Part shown: one piece after another, positions 8,500 to 17,071 of the stretch
How the letters are laid out: every line of letters begins with the position of its first letter
Numbering within the stretch: the first letter of the stretch is position 1
Origin: Cellulomonas sp. Leaf334
Lineage (GTDB): Bacteria > Actinomycetota > Actinomycetes > Actinomycetales > Cellulomonadaceae
Length of the DNA: 64,000 bases
NCBI RefSeq assembly: GCF_001424195.1
Contig: NZ_LMOO01000001.1
Span: forward strand, 1,591,965-1,655,964
Direction: 5' to 3'
Program-made: the position numbers and the translations under genes
The notes under the pieces: model-generated
Database searches by the model: none
Told to the model about the DNA's origin: nothing
The model's input: only the letters and a program-made list of their open reading frames with translations

Positions 8500-9539
8500 G
8501 CGCCCACCACCAGGTGCTCGCGGGTCACCGGCGCGAGCACGGGACGTCCGAGGATCAGGCGCTCCAGCTCGTCGAGGGTGTGGTCGCTCATGCGCCGCGC
8601 CTCCGAGCCCAGCGACCCGGCGATGTGCGGCGTGAGCATGACGTTGGGCAGGTCGTAGAGGATCGAGGTGGCGGGCAGCGGCTCCGGGTCGGTGACGTCG
8701 AGGATGGCGGAGAGCCGTCCGCTGACCGCCTCGCTCTCGAGGGCCGCGGTGTCGACGAGCACGCCGCGCGCGGTGTTGATCAGGGTCGCGCCGTCGGGCA
8801 TCAGGGCCAGCTCGGCGGCGCCGAGGAGGTGGCGCGTCTCCTCCAGGGCGGGCGCGTGCAGGCTGACGATGTCGCTGCGGCGCAGGAGCTCGGGCAGGTC
8901 CACCAGCTCCGCACCGGTGCCCACCAGGTCGTCCGCCGTGATCGTGGGGTCGGCGACCAGGACGGCGTCGGTCTCCAGGACGTCGAGCAGCTCGACCGTG
9001 CGGCGACCGATGCGGGACCAGCCGACGATGCCGACGGTCCGGCCGCGGTTGCTCAGGTGGCTGAGGTTGCCGTGCTGGTCGGCGAACGACCAGCGGTCGC
9101 GACGGGTGCGGGCCTCGGCAGCGAGGAACGGTGCGCGCTTGCCGGCCAGGATGATCGCCGCGAGCGTGTACTCGGCGACCGGCCGCGCGTTCTCGTCGGC
9201 GGCCGACGTCACGACGATCCCCCGCGCCCACGCCTCGTCGGGCACCAGGCCGCGCACGGTGCCGGCCGCGTGCAGGATGGCGCGCAGGCGGGGTGCGGCG
9301 GCGAGGTCTGCCGGCGTGATCGGCGGTGCACCCCAGGACGTGATCACGACGTCGGCCTCGGCCAGCCGCGCGCGCGCCGCCGGGCTCTCCAGCTCGTCGA
9401 GCCGCAGTGGCTGTCCGACCTCGGCGAGCTCGTGCAGCCGGTCGACCTGCTCCGCGTGGAACTGGAGCTCGAAGGTGCCCTCGCTCATGAGCAGCAGGAC
9501 GTGGGGTCGCGCGGCTGCGGGGGTGCTGGGGTGCGTCAC
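8496..9539 (-). CDS. D-isomer-specific 2-hydroxyacid dehydrogenase family protein
   Basis: This 347-residue NAD(P)-dependent oxidoreductase shows the cofactor-domain motif VGIVGWSRIGRRTVELL, the segment LINTARGVLVDTAAL with the conserved Arg, and the C-terminal LTPHIAGSLGSEARRM with the catalytic His. The middle Gly of the usual GxGxxG is Ser (GWSRIG), a variant seen in some of these proteins. It is the first gene of the minus-strand carbohydrate operon. GTG at 9539 is supported by an AGGAAGGA sequence just upstream. It may reduce or oxidise a keto- or hydroxy-acid made from a uronate sugar, which is inferred from context. Confidence 0.87.
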   Translation of the reverse strand: MTHPSTPAAARPHVLLLMSEGTFELQFHAEQVDRLHELAEVGQPLRLDELESPAARARLAEADVVITSWGAPPITPADLAAAPRLRAILHAAGTVRGLVPDEAWARGIVVTSAADENARPVAEYTLAAIILAGKRAPFLAAEARTRRDRWSFADQHGNLSHLSNRGRTVGIVGWSRIGRRTVELLDVLETDAVLVADPTITADDLVGTGAELVDLPELLRRSDIVSLHAPALEETRHLLGAAELALMPDGATLINTARGVLVDTAALESEAVSGRLSAILDVTDPEPLPATSILYDLPNVMLTPHIAGSLGSEARRMSDHTLDELERLILGRPVLAPVTREHLVVGA

Positions 9540-9610
9540 GCGTCGTCCTTCCTCATCGAAGTCGCGTCCGGGTCGATGTCGTCTTTGATCGGTTCGACCC
9601 GCGTGCAGGA

Positions 9611-9639
9611 GTTAAACGCACATAATTGATCCTCGTCAA
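9611..9639 (-). promoter_or_regulatory. Probable promoter of the minus-strand carbohydrate operon
   Basis: On the minus strand a TTGACG -35 box (9639-9634) is separated by exactly 17 bp from a TTTAAC -10-like box (9616-9611), about 70 bp before the dehydrogenase start. The AT-rich patch is unusual in this GC-rich DNA. The -35 box overlaps an AAGCGCTT palindrome, so repression by a bound regulator is plausible. Boxes are seen directly; activity is inferred. Confidence 0.6.
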
Positions 9640-9645
9640 GCGCTT
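9638..9645. promoter_or_regulatory. AAGCGCTT palindrome, LacI-type operator core
   Basis: This 8-bp palindrome with a central CG is the typical core of LacI/GalR-family operators. It overlaps the -35 box of the minus-strand promoter. The only regulator encoded nearby has a LacI-type sensor but a DeoR-type DNA-binding domain, so the binder may be another LacI protein encoded elsewhere. Confidence 0.45.
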
Positions 9646-9658
9646 CCCCGCCAGGTTA

Positions 9659-9690
9659 TGATCATTTTCGATCAGCGCCGATCCGGATCG
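9659..9690. promoter_or_regulatory. Two adjacent palindromes upstream of heparinase-like gene (candidate operators)
   Basis: TGATC (9659-9663) and GATCA (9670-9674) form an inverted repeat with a 6-bp centre, and CGATCCGGATCG at 9679-9690 is a perfect 12-bp palindrome ending just before the ribosome-binding site of the gene starting at 9698. A TATGAT -10-like box lies at 9657-9662. These are candidates for the DeoR/LacI chimera encoded at 11488. None is proven. Confidence 0.45.
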
Positions 9691-9697
9691 AGGAGTC

Positions 9698-11491
9698 ATG
9701 ACGACAGCAGTACGCGGCGGGCTCCCTCTGCCGACCGACCGCACCTTCTGGGCAGCCGTCGACGACCGTGGCCTCGTCTCGCGCGCGCAGGCCGAACGCG
9801 GGACGTCCTGGCCGCAGCCGCTGGCCAGCCAGTACGCCCGCTACCGCCGCGACGGCGACCGGGTCGAGTACGAGGCGCAGGTCTTCGGCCGCGAGGACCG
9901 GCTCACCCGGGCGGTCGTCGCGGCACTCGTGACGGACGACCGTGCATGGGTCGACGAGGTGGCGGACGGTGCCACCCTCCTGTGCGAGCAGAGCTCCTGG
10001 TGCTGGCCCGCGCACGACGTCGCGGCCGCCGCCCTGGGGGCGGTCGTCCCGGTGGTGACCGAACCGGTCCTCGACCTCGGTGCGGGCGAGGTGGCCGCGC
10101 GGCTGGCGTGGATCGACCACGTGCTGGGCGACCGGCTCGACGACCGCGTCCCGGGACTGCGCCGCCGGATCCGGCACGAGGTCCGCACGCGCGTGCTCGA
10201 CCCGTTCATGGCACGCGACGACTGGGGCTGGCTGGTACCGCCGCTGAGCAACTGGACCGCGTGGATCCACGCCAACGTGCTGACGGCCGCCCTGGCGTTC
10301 CTGGAGCCGCCGGAACGCGACGCGGTGGTGGCGCGGGTGGCCCGCGGGCTCGGGGACTACCTGGCATCCCTGCCGGGTGACGGCGCCATCGACGAGGGCT
10401 ACTCCTACTGGTGGCAGGGCGCCTGCCGCGCGCTCGAGGCCCTGACCCTGCTCGAGCACGCGACCGGGGAGGACGCCTCGACCTGGCCGGTCGTGCGCGC
10501 GATGGTCGACTACCCGCACACGATGCACCTGGGCGGGCGCTGGTACCTCGGCGTCGGCGACGGCACCGCGACGCCCCCGACCGACGTCCCGTGGCACGTC
10601 CTGCACGCCTGGGCGCTGCGGACCGGCTCGTCGGCCGCCGCCGACCACGCGGCGGCCGAGCACGCCCGCGCGGCCCTGCCCGTCCGCGGCGGCATCGGTC
10701 GCACGCTGGAGGCGCTGGTCTACGACGCCTGGCCGTCGTCGACCCCGGGCTCCCCGCTCCCCGCGCACGTGTGGTTCCCGAGCACGCAGGTCGGGCTTGC
10801 ACGCGAGACAGCCGGGTCGGCGCACGGGCTGACGGTGACGCTGAAGGGCGGGCACAACGCCGAGTCGCACAACCACAACGACCTGGGCGCCGTCGTCGTC
10901 GCGGTCGACGGCGTCCCCGTCGTCGTCGACCCGGGCCGCCCCACGTACACCGCGCAGACGTTCGGCCCCGACCGGTACGACCTGTGGACCATGCAGAGCT
11001 CGTGGCACTCCGTGCCGGAGGTCCGCGGCATCCCGCAGCACGACGGCCGCCAGGTCCGGGCCACGGACGCGTCCGCCGACCGCGACCGCATGCAGCTCGA
11101 CCTCGCGGCGGCCTACCCGACCGACGACCTGACCCGCTGGACCCGCACCGTCACGCTCGACCGAGGGACGTCGCGCGTCCACGTCGCCGACGACTGGGAC
11201 GTCGCACCCGGTCCCGGCGGGAGCGTCGTGCACTGGGTGCTGGCCGGCACCGTGGAGGCCACCGCACCGGGACTCGCCACGATCCACCCGCTCGATGGCG
11301 CGCGCCCGACCCGCCTGACCTGGGACCCTGCCACCGTGACCTCGACGCTGACCGTCCGGCCGCTGGACGACCCGATGCTCTCCGACGTGTGGGGCGACCA
11401 CCTCACCCGCCTGGACCTCGCCGTCGACGACTCCGCAGGGCACGGCTCGCTCGTCGTCACGGTCGAGATCGCTGCGGAGGCAGCCCGATGA
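9698..11491 (+). CDS. Heparinase II/III family protein (polysaccharide lyase-like)
   Basis: This 597-residue protein has an N-terminal alpha-helical toroid (SWCWPAHDVAAAALGAVV; WLVPPLSNWTAWIHANVLTA; DEGYSYWWQGACRALEAL) and a C-terminal beta-sandwich with the family hallmark GGHNAESHNHNDLGAVVV, followed by VVVDPGRPTYT. Heparinase II/III-type lyases cleave uronate-containing polysaccharides by beta-elimination. There is no signal peptide, so it probably acts on imported oligosaccharides. A GGAG ribosome-binding site sits just before the ATG at 9698. The stop overlaps the start of the regulator. It is transcribed divergently from the ABC importer operon; the true polymer (heparin-like, alginate, ulvan or other) is not determinable here. 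Confidence 0.87.
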   Translation: MTTAVRGGLPLPTDRTFWAAVDDRGLVSRAQAERGTSWPQPLASQYARYRRDGDRVEYEAQVFGREDRLTRAVVAALVTDDRAWVDEVADGATLLCEQSSWCWPAHDVAAAALGAVVPVVTEPVLDLGAGEVAARLAWIDHVLGDRLDDRVPGLRRRIRHEVRTRVLDPFMARDDWGWLVPPLSNWTAWIHANVLTAALAFLEPPERDAVVARVARGLGDYLASLPGDGAIDEGYSYWWQGACRALEALTLLEHATGEDASTWPVVRAMVDYPHTMHLGGRWYLGVGDGTATPPTDVPWHVLHAWALRTGSSAAADHAAAEHARAALPVRGGIGRTLEALVYDAWPSSTPGSPLPAHVWFPSTQVGLARETAGSAHGLTVTLKGGHNAESHNHNDLGAVVVAVDGVPVVVDPGRPTYTAQTFGPDRYDLWTMQSSWHSVPEVRGIPQHDGRQVRATDASADRDRMQLDLAAAYPTDDLTRWTRTVTLDRGTSRVHVADDWDVAPGPGGSVVHWVLAGTVEATAPGLATIHPLDGARPTRLTWDPATVTSTLTVRPLDDPMLSDVWGDHLTRLDLAVDDSAGHGSLVVTVEIAAEAAR

Positions 11492-12549
11492 CCTCGCTGC
11501 CGGTCACGCGCCGCGACCAGCTGCTCGACGTGCTCCGTCGCGAGGGCACGGTCCGCATCAGCGACATCGCCTCCGCGCTCGGCGTCACCCCGGTGACCGT
11601 CCGCCGCGACATCACGCAGCTGGCCAGCGAAGGGCTGGTGCGCCGGGTGCACGGCGGCGCGACCCTGCTGTCCACCCCGGACAGCGAGGAGGGGACCCCC
11701 GTCGTCGCGACGCTCGGCATGGTCGTCCCGTCGCTCGACTACTACTACCCCGGGGTGCTCCAGGGCGCCCGCGAGGCCGCCGCGCGCCTCGGGGTCCGGC
11801 TGGTGCTGCGCGGGTCGTCCTACGAGGTCGAGGACGACGAGAGGCAGGTCACCGGCCTGGTCGAGACCGTCGGCGTCGACGGGCTGCTCATCGCCCCGAA
11901 CCTGTCCGGGGCGGGTGGCGACGCCCTGCTGGCCAGGCTGGCCGGGCTGGACATCCCCGTGGTCCTGCTCGAGCGCACGGCGACGGTCCCGCCGCACGGC
12001 GCACCGATGGAGTCCGTCGTCTCCGACCACGCGCTCGGGGCGAGCATCGCGGTGCACCACCTCGCCGCCCTGGGACACCGCCGGGTGGGGCTCGCGTACT
12101 CGCAGGCCAGCCCCACCGCGCCGAAGGTCCGGACGGGCTGGCTGAGCGCGTGCGAGACGCTCGGGCTGGACGCCGCACCGGACCTGTCGATGGTGAACTA
12201 CCGCGACCCGCTGTGGCGCGCGGAGGTCGACCGCATCCTCGACGCGTGCCTCGCGGCCGGCACGACGGCGCTACTGGTGCACTCCGACCCGGAGGCGATC
12301 TCGGTGGTCGAGCGGTGCGAGGAGCGCGGCATCCACGTACCGGGGCAGCTGTCGGTGGTCGCCTACGACGACGAGGTCGCCGGGCTCGCGAACCCGCCGC
12401 TGACGGCCGTCCGCCCCCCGCGACGCTCGATCGGCCGGACAGCCGTCGAGCTGCTGGTGGACCGGTTGGGCGAGCCCGCCCGGGCCGTGCACCGGGTGAC
12501 GGTCACGCCCGAGCTGATGATCCGCGAGTCGACCGCTCCCCCGTCGTAG
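11488..12549 (+). CDS. Transcriptional regulator: DeoR-type HTH fused to LacI-type sensor
   Basis: This 353-residue regulator has residues 6-58 forming a DeoR HTH (RRDQLLDVLRREGTVRISDI, VTVRRDITQLASEGLVRRVH) rather than the LacI headpiece. From about residue 72 it continues into a periplasmic-binding-like sensor typical of LacI/GalR (ATLGMVVPSLDYYYPGVLQG, VDGLLIAPN, HHLAALGHRRVGLAY, VVAYDDEVAGLANPPLTAVR). It probably represses or activates the divergent carbohydrate genes in response to a sugar-acid ligand. The ATG overlaps the stop of the heparinase-like gene, so lyase and regulator are coupled. A 12-bp hairpin overlaps its stop codon. Confidence 0.9.
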   Translation: MTSLPVTRRDQLLDVLRREGTVRISDIASALGVTPVTVRRDITQLASEGLVRRVHGGATLLSTPDSEEGTPVVATLGMVVPSLDYYYPGVLQGAREAAARLGVRLVLRGSSYEVEDDERQVTGLVETVGVDGLLIAPNLSGAGGDALLARLAGLDIPVVLLERTATVPPHGAPMESVVSDHALGASIAVHHLAALGHRRVGLAYSQASPTAPKVRTGWLSACETLGLDAAPDLSMVNYRDPLWRAEVDRILDACLAAGTTALLVHSDPEAISVVERCEERGIHVPGQLSVVAYDDEVAGLANPPLTAVRPPRRSIGRTAVELLVDRLGEPARAVHRVTVTPELMIRESTAPPS

Positions 12550-12562
12550 GACGACGGGGGAG
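12536..12562. terminator. Hairpin terminator between regulator and hppA
   Basis: Positions 12536-12547 pair perfectly with 12551-12562 around a 3-nt loop. The stem includes the stop codon of the regulator gene, and the convergent hppA gene ends at 12586. It lacks a T-tract, as is common in actinobacteria, and could act in both directions. Confidence 0.65.
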
Positions 12563-12585
12563 ACGGTCGAGCTCTGCCGGACACG

Positions 12586-14877
12586 TCAGGCGAGCGCCTT
12601 CTCGGCCTCGCGCGTCAGGTCGTTCTTGTCCGCACGTGCCGCCCGGAGACGGGACGCCACGACCGCGCCACCGGCGACGAGCGCGGCGACGACCGCGATC
12701 GACAGGCGGACCGTCTGGTTCGCCTCGTCGCCCACCGAGATGGCGACGACGGCCGGCGCGATGAGCAGGGCCACGAGGTTCATGACCTTGATCAGCGGGT
12801 TGATCGCCGGACCGGCGGTGTCCTTGAACGGGTCGCCGACGGTGTCGCCGATGACCGCCGCCGCGTGGGCGTCGGACCCCTTGCCGCCGAAGTTGCCGTC
12901 CTCGACGATCTTCTTCGCGTTGTCCCAGGCGCCACCGGAGTTGGCCAGGAAGACCGCCATGAGCACGCCGGTCGCGATGGCCCCGCCGAGGAACCCGGCG
13001 AGCGGACCGACACCGAGACCGAAGCCGACGGCGATCGGCGCGAACGCCGCCAGCAGACCGGGGGTGGCCAGCTCGCGCAGGGAGTCCCGGGTGCAGATGT
13101 CGACGACCTTGCCGTACTCGGGACGCACCTCGTACGTCATGATCCCGGGGTTCTCGCGGAACTGGCGCCGGACCTCGAACACGATGGCTCCGGCAGCGCG
13201 GGTCACGGCGTCGATGGCCAGGCCCGAGAACAGGAACACCGTCGCGCCACCGAGGATCACGCCGACGAGGGTGACCGGGCTGATGATGCTGTAGCTCAGC
13301 ATCGCCTGGGTGAGCTCGTCGCCCGCCTCGCCCGCGGTCTGCAACGCGTTGAACACCGCGTCCGCGTACGAGCCGAACAGCGCGGTCGCGGCCAGCACGG
13401 CCGTCGCGATCGCGATGCCCTTGGTGACCGCCTTCGTGGTGTTGCCGACGGCGTCGAGGTCCGTGAGGATCTGCGCGCCCTCGGGTGTGACGTCGCCGGA
13501 CATCTCCGCGATGCCCTGCGCGTTGTCGCTCACCGGCCCGAACGTGTCCATGGCGACGATGACGCCGACCGTGGTCAGCAGGCCGCAGCCCGCGAGCGCG
13601 ATGAGGAACAGGGACAGCGACACCGAGCCGCCGGCCAGCAGGAAGAGCCCGCAGATGGCCGCCGCGATGATGCCGGCGGTGTAGACGGCGGACTCGAAGC
13701 CGACCCCGATGCCGGACAGGACCGTGGTGGCCGCACCGGTCAGGGTGGTGCGGGCGACGTGGAGCGTCGGCTTGCTCGTCGTGCCCGTGAAGTACCCGGT
13801 CACCCAGAGGATGACACCCGCCAGGACGACGCCGATGGCCACGGCGACCGAGGCGATCACCCGCGGGTCACCGCCGTGGGTCGCCAGCGCGTCGCTGACC
13901 CCCGTGATGCCCGCGAAGGTCGACGGCAGGTAGACGAACGCCGCGATCGCGGAGAGTGCGACACCGACGAGCGCCGAGATGTAGAACCCGCGGTTGATCG
14001 CCGCCAGACCGCTCTCCGCGCCCCGCACCCGCGTGATGAACACGCCGAGGACGGCGACGACGGCTCCCATGGCCGTGACGATGAGCGGGAACACGAGCCC
14101 CTGCTCACCGAACGCGGCCTTGCCCAGGATGAGGGCCGCGACGAGCGTCACGGCGTAGGACTCGAACAGGTCCGCCGCCATGCCCGCGCAGTCGCCCACG
14201 TTGTCGCCGACGTTGTCCGCGATGGTGGCCGCGTTGCGCGGGTCGTCCTCCGGGATGCCCTGCTCGACCTTGCCGACCAGGTCAGCGCCGACGTCGGCGG
14301 CCTTGGTGAAGATGCCGCCGCCGACCCGCATGAACATGGCGAGCAGAGCGGCGCCGAAGCCGAAGCCCTCGAGCACCGCGGGCGCATCCGCCCTGTAGAT
14401 CAGGACGACCGACGCGGCGCCGAGCAGGCCGAGGCCCACGACGCTCATGCCGACGAACCCGCCGGTCCGGAACGCGATGCGCGCGCCCTCTGCACGCCCT
14501 CCCGGCTCCGACGCGGCTGCCGCCACCCGGACGTTCGCCCGCGTCGCGAGCCACATGCCCAGATACCCGATCGCGGCCGAGAACGCCGCCCCGAGCAGGA
14601 AGAAGACCGACCGGCCCAGCTTCACTCCACCGTCACCGGGCAGCAGGAACAGCAGGGCGCAGACGACGACCGCGAAGAGGGCCAGGGTGCGGAACTGCCG
14701 GCTCAGGTACGCCGACGCCCCTTCCTGGACCGCGCGCGCGATCTCGCGCATGGACTCGGTCCCCTCACCGGCCGCGAGCACCTGGCGGCGCAGCACTACG
14801 GCGATGAGCAGGGACGCGACCGCAACGGCCGCGATGACACTGACGATCGTGATGCTCGTGGACCCGAGCTCGACCAT
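12586..14877 (-). CDS. hppA: K+-independent proton-translocating inorganic pyrophosphatase
   Basis: This 763-residue membrane protein has about 16 helices. It hydrolyses pyrophosphate and pumps protons out. Diagnostic pieces are DVGADLVGKVEQGIPEDDPR with NAATIADNVGDNVGDCAGMA (substrate and Mg sites), AMDTFGPVSDNAQGIAEM, and near the C-terminus GKGSDAHAAAVIGDTVGDPF. The GNTTKA motif carries Lys at the position that marks the K+-independent subclass (Ala in K+-dependent enzymes). The ATG at 14877 follows GAGGAGG; the frame continues upstream but without membrane-protein character. The gene is monocistronic and convergent with the regulator gene. Confidence 0.97.
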   Translation of the reverse strand: MVELGSTSITIVSVIAAVAVASLLIAVVLRRQVLAAGEGTESMREIARAVQEGASAYLSRQFRTLALFAVVVCALLFLLPGDGGVKLGRSVFFLLGAAFSAAIGYLGMWLATRANVRVAAAASEPGGRAEGARIAFRTGGFVGMSVVGLGLLGAASVVLIYRADAPAVLEGFGFGAALLAMFMRVGGGIFTKAADVGADLVGKVEQGIPEDDPRNAATIADNVGDNVGDCAGMAADLFESYAVTLVAALILGKAAFGEQGLVFPLIVTAMGAVVAVLGVFITRVRGAESGLAAINRGFYISALVGVALSAIAAFVYLPSTFAGITGVSDALATHGGDPRVIASVAVAIGVVLAGVILWVTGYFTGTTSKPTLHVARTTLTGAATTVLSGIGVGFESAVYTAGIIAAAICGLFLLAGGSVSLSLFLIALAGCGLLTTVGVIVAMDTFGPVSDNAQGIAEMSGDVTPEGAQILTDLDAVGNTTKAVTKGIAIATAVLAATALFGSYADAVFNALQTAGEAGDELTQAMLSYSIISPVTLVGVILGGATVFLFSGLAIDAVTRAAGAIVFEVRRQFRENPGIMTYEVRPEYGKVVDICTRDSLRELATPGLLAAFAPIAVGFGLGVGPLAGFLGGAIATGVLMAVFLANSGGAWDNAKKIVEDGNFGGKGSDAHAAAVIGDTVGDPFKDTAGPAINPLIKVMNLVALLIAPAVVAISVGDEANQTVRLSIAVVAALVAGGAVVASRLRAARADKNDLTREAEKALA

Positions 14878-15033
14878 GCATCCTCCTCGGACATCAGCGA
14901 GGCCCCCCTGACCACGCCTGTCATGCAGCCCCGTTGCTGCGCGACTGGGTGAGTCTAGCCAGCAGATGTGACGTGGATCGCACCACGACGCGGGCGTGAC
15001 CTCACGCGCCGACCGCGGGACGATCAGGAGACC

Positions 15034-15059
15034 CCAACCGTTCGCGCCCCGGGTGCGTC
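15034..15059 (+). promoter_or_regulatory. ECF-type promoter of sigma module 1 (CCAAC-N17-CGTC)
   Basis: CCAAC at 15034-15038 and CGTC at 15056-15059 are separated by exactly 17 bp, 42 bp before the sigma-factor ATG. AAC in the -35 and CGTC in the -10 are classic ECF sigma promoter elements. The same spacing and boxes recur upstream of the other two sigma genes here (17072-17097 and 22511-22486), which suggests autoregulation. Confidence 0.75.
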
Positions 15060-15101
15060 TGAGCAGGTGAGGGCAGTTCGCAGCGACCGAGGGGGACGAC
15101 G

Positions 15102-15635
15102 ATGAGCTGGGAGGCGGATCTCGACCGGCTGGTCTCCGAGCGCGGCTCGGCGCTGGTCGCGTACGCGTACCTGCTCGTCGGCGACATGGCGTCGGCCGAG
15201 GACCTGGTGCAGGACGCACTGGTCCGCACCTACTCGCGGCGCCGCACCGAGGAGATCACGTGGGTCGAGGCCTACGTGCGGCGCACGATCCTGCACACCT
15301 ACCTCGACGGCTACCGGGCCCGGACCCGCTTCGCCGCGGTCACCCCGCTCGTCGCGACCCCCGACGCGGTGGACGACGACGTCGCGGCGGCCGGTGACCG
15401 TGCCGACGTCGCCCGGGCGCTGACCGTCCTGTCCCCCCGCGAGCGCGCCTGCGTCGTCCTGCGGTTCTACGACGACCTCACGCTCCCCGAGATCGGTCTG
15501 CGCCTCGGTGTCTCCCCCGGGGCCGTGAAGCGCTACCTGTCCGACGCCCGGCACCGGCTGGAACCGCTGCTCGGCCCACAGCCGGGGCTCGGCACCGAGG
15601 ACGTCGCCACGATCACGAGGGGAGGTGCGCGATGA
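15102..15635 (+). CDS. SigE-family ECF RNA polymerase sigma factor (module 1)
   Basis: This 177-residue protein contains only sigma regions 2 and 4. Region 2 is around residues 15-75 (ALVAYAYLLVGDMASAEDLV, QDALVRTYSRR). Region 4 is around 105-160 (LSPRERACVVLRFYDDLTLP, EIGLRLGVSPGAVKRYLSDA, the HTH that reads the -35 box). It is close to the sigmas at 17130 and 22428. The partner membrane protein overlaps its stop codon (ATGA), the usual arrangement for a sigma/anti-sigma pair. An ECF-type promoter lies 42 bp upstream, suggesting it transcribes its own operon. Confidence 0.9.
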   Translation: MSWEADLDRLVSERGSALVAYAYLLVGDMASAEDLVQDALVRTYSRRRTEEITWVEAYVRRTILHTYLDGYRARTRFAAVTPLVATPDAVDDDVAAAGDRADVARALTVLSPRERACVVLRFYDDLTLPEIGLRLGVSPGAVKRYLSDARHRLEPLLGPQPGLGTEDVATITRGGAR

Positions 15636-17071
15636 ACCGCGACCTCGAGTCCGCACTGGGCGAGCTGGCGGACCGCGTCGAGCAGAGCCACCGCTCCGGG
15701 CGCGCACCGCTGCCGCTCGACCTCATCGCGGCACGCGCCCGCCGGCACCGCCGGACGCGCGCGGCCCTGGTGGCCACCGGCGCGGCGGCCGCCGTCGTCG
15801 TCGTCGCCGGAACCGCGTTCGCGGTGCTGCCCGACCGCGCGCCGGCACCCCCGGCCCACACGCCGACACCCACCGTGACGACGTCGCCCACGCCGACGAC
15901 GACCCCGACCCCAACCCCGACCCCGACCCCGACCCCGACGGTCGCGCCCGTCGTCCTGCCCACCGGGAACCCCGCGCTGCCGTTCGGTGCGTGCGGCGCC
16001 CTGGCGGATGCCGCACCGGCGTACCCGGTCGACGACCGGGTGGTCGCGCGGGTGGGACCCGACGCCGCCGCGCTCGCCTCGGGTGCGTTCCTGGCGGCCG
16101 GGGGCGTCGTCGACAGGGACCTCGACGGGGACTTCCTCGCGTATGCCGTCCCCGACGACGGCCCGCGCGTCGCAGTCGTGCAGGACGGTGTGGTCGTCGG
16201 TACCACCGGCTTCTCCCCGGAGCCTGCCGACGTGATGTCCGGGCGCAGCGGCAACGACGGCGAGACCACGTCGTTCCGGGGGCTGCTGGACCTCACGGTC
16301 TGCGACCCCGGCGACGGCGGTCCGGCGACGGTCGGACGTCCGCTGCCCGCGGGGACCTACGAGCTGCGACCGTGGGCGAGCGTCGTCACCTACGACGGCC
16401 GCCAGGAGGCTCCGGCGGAGCTCTTCGCGGACTCCCTCACGCTCGACCAGGCAGCCGCGCTGGGTGGTGACCGGGCGACGGCGGTGGGCGAGCCCACGAC
16501 CGTGACGGTGACGGGTGAGGCCGAGACGCAGCTCCCCCTGCCCGGCGCGGACGTGCCGCTCGACCGCACGACGTCCGCCGGACCTCCCGCGTGCGGCGCG
16601 CCGGCTCCGGCCGCGCCGGTCCGCGGGGCGATGCTCGACCTGCAGGTGGCGCCCGTCGCGACCACCCTCGCATCGGGTGCTCCCCTGACCGCGACGGCCA
16701 CCGTGGAGTACACCGGCCCCGGCAGGCTGCGGGTGTTCGGCTACTACGCGGTCGAGTACTGGATCGTGCAGGACGGGGTCGTCGTGGGTACGACGGTCCA
16801 GGCGAACGACGCGTTCAGCCGGCTCGACCTCGGCGCGGGCGCGCCGCTCGGGTTCGCCGCGGACGGCCGCGTCCTGACGTCGTGCTTCGACGACGGAGGA
16901 TCGCCGCTGAGCACCGGCGACCCGCTGCCGGCCGGCGAGTACACCGTCTACCCGGCATGGATCTTCTCCGACCCGGTCGCACGCACCGCGACCGAGACCG
17001 TGGAGCTCCCCCGACCGGGCGACACCTACTCCGTCACGCTGGGTACCCCCATCCCGGTGACACTCACCTGA
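15632..17071 (+). CDS. Single-pass membrane protein, putative anti-sigma/sensor partner of module 1
   Basis: This 479-residue protein is not recognised as a named family. Residues 1-40 are a cytoplasmic, basic segment (MNRDLESALGELADRVEQ, then RARRHRRTR), residues about 44-66 are a membrane span, and residues 70-106 are a Pro-Thr wall-spanning linker. The outside part holds two similar domains, each with a first Cys (121, 321), a second Cys (224, 418) and then LPAGTYEL (238-245) or LPAGEYTVY (432-440). The N-terminus resembles those of the proteins at 17666 and 21898. It overlaps the sigma gene, so an anti-sigma role is likely, although no zinc-type HxxxCxxC motif is present. Confidence 0.75.
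   Translation: MNRDLESALGELADRVEQSHRSGRAPLPLDLIAARARRHRRTRAALVATGAAAAVVVVAGTAFAVLPDRAPAPPAHTPTPTVTTSPTPTTTPTPTPTPTPTPTVAPVVLPTGNPALPFGACGALADAAPAYPVDDRVVARVGPDAAALASGAFLAAGGVVDRDLDGDFLAYAVPDDGPRVAVVQDGVVVGTTGFSPEPADVMSGRSGNDGETTSFRGLLDLTVCDPGDGGPATVGRPLPAGTYELRPWASVVTYDGRQEAPAELFADSLTLDQAAALGGDRATAVGEPTTVTVTGEAETQLPLPGADVPLDRTTSAGPPACGAPAPAAPVRGAMLDLQVAPVATTLASGAPLTATATVEYTGPGRLRVFGYYAVEYWIVQDGVVVGTTVQANDAFSRLDLGAGAPLGFAADGRVLTSCFDDGGSPLSTGDPLPAGEYTVYPAWIFSDPVARTATETVELPRPGDTYSVTLGTPIPVTLT
15901..15939 (+). repeat. Hexanucleotide tandem repeat coding a Thr-Pro linker
   Basis: About six copies of an ACCCCG-like 6-bp unit encode alternating Thr-Pro residues between the membrane span and the extracytoplasmic domains of the module 1 membrane protein. 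Such repeats can change length by slippage, which would alter the reach of the sensor through the cell wall without shifting the frame. Confidence 0.7.

Noticed and set aside
12865..14952. Long plus-strand open frame (695 codons) opposite hppA
   Set aside because: Its translation is Arg/Asp/Gly/His-rich without hydrophobic core or known motif, and the minus strand encodes a clear pyrophosphatase. It is a GC-skew shadow.
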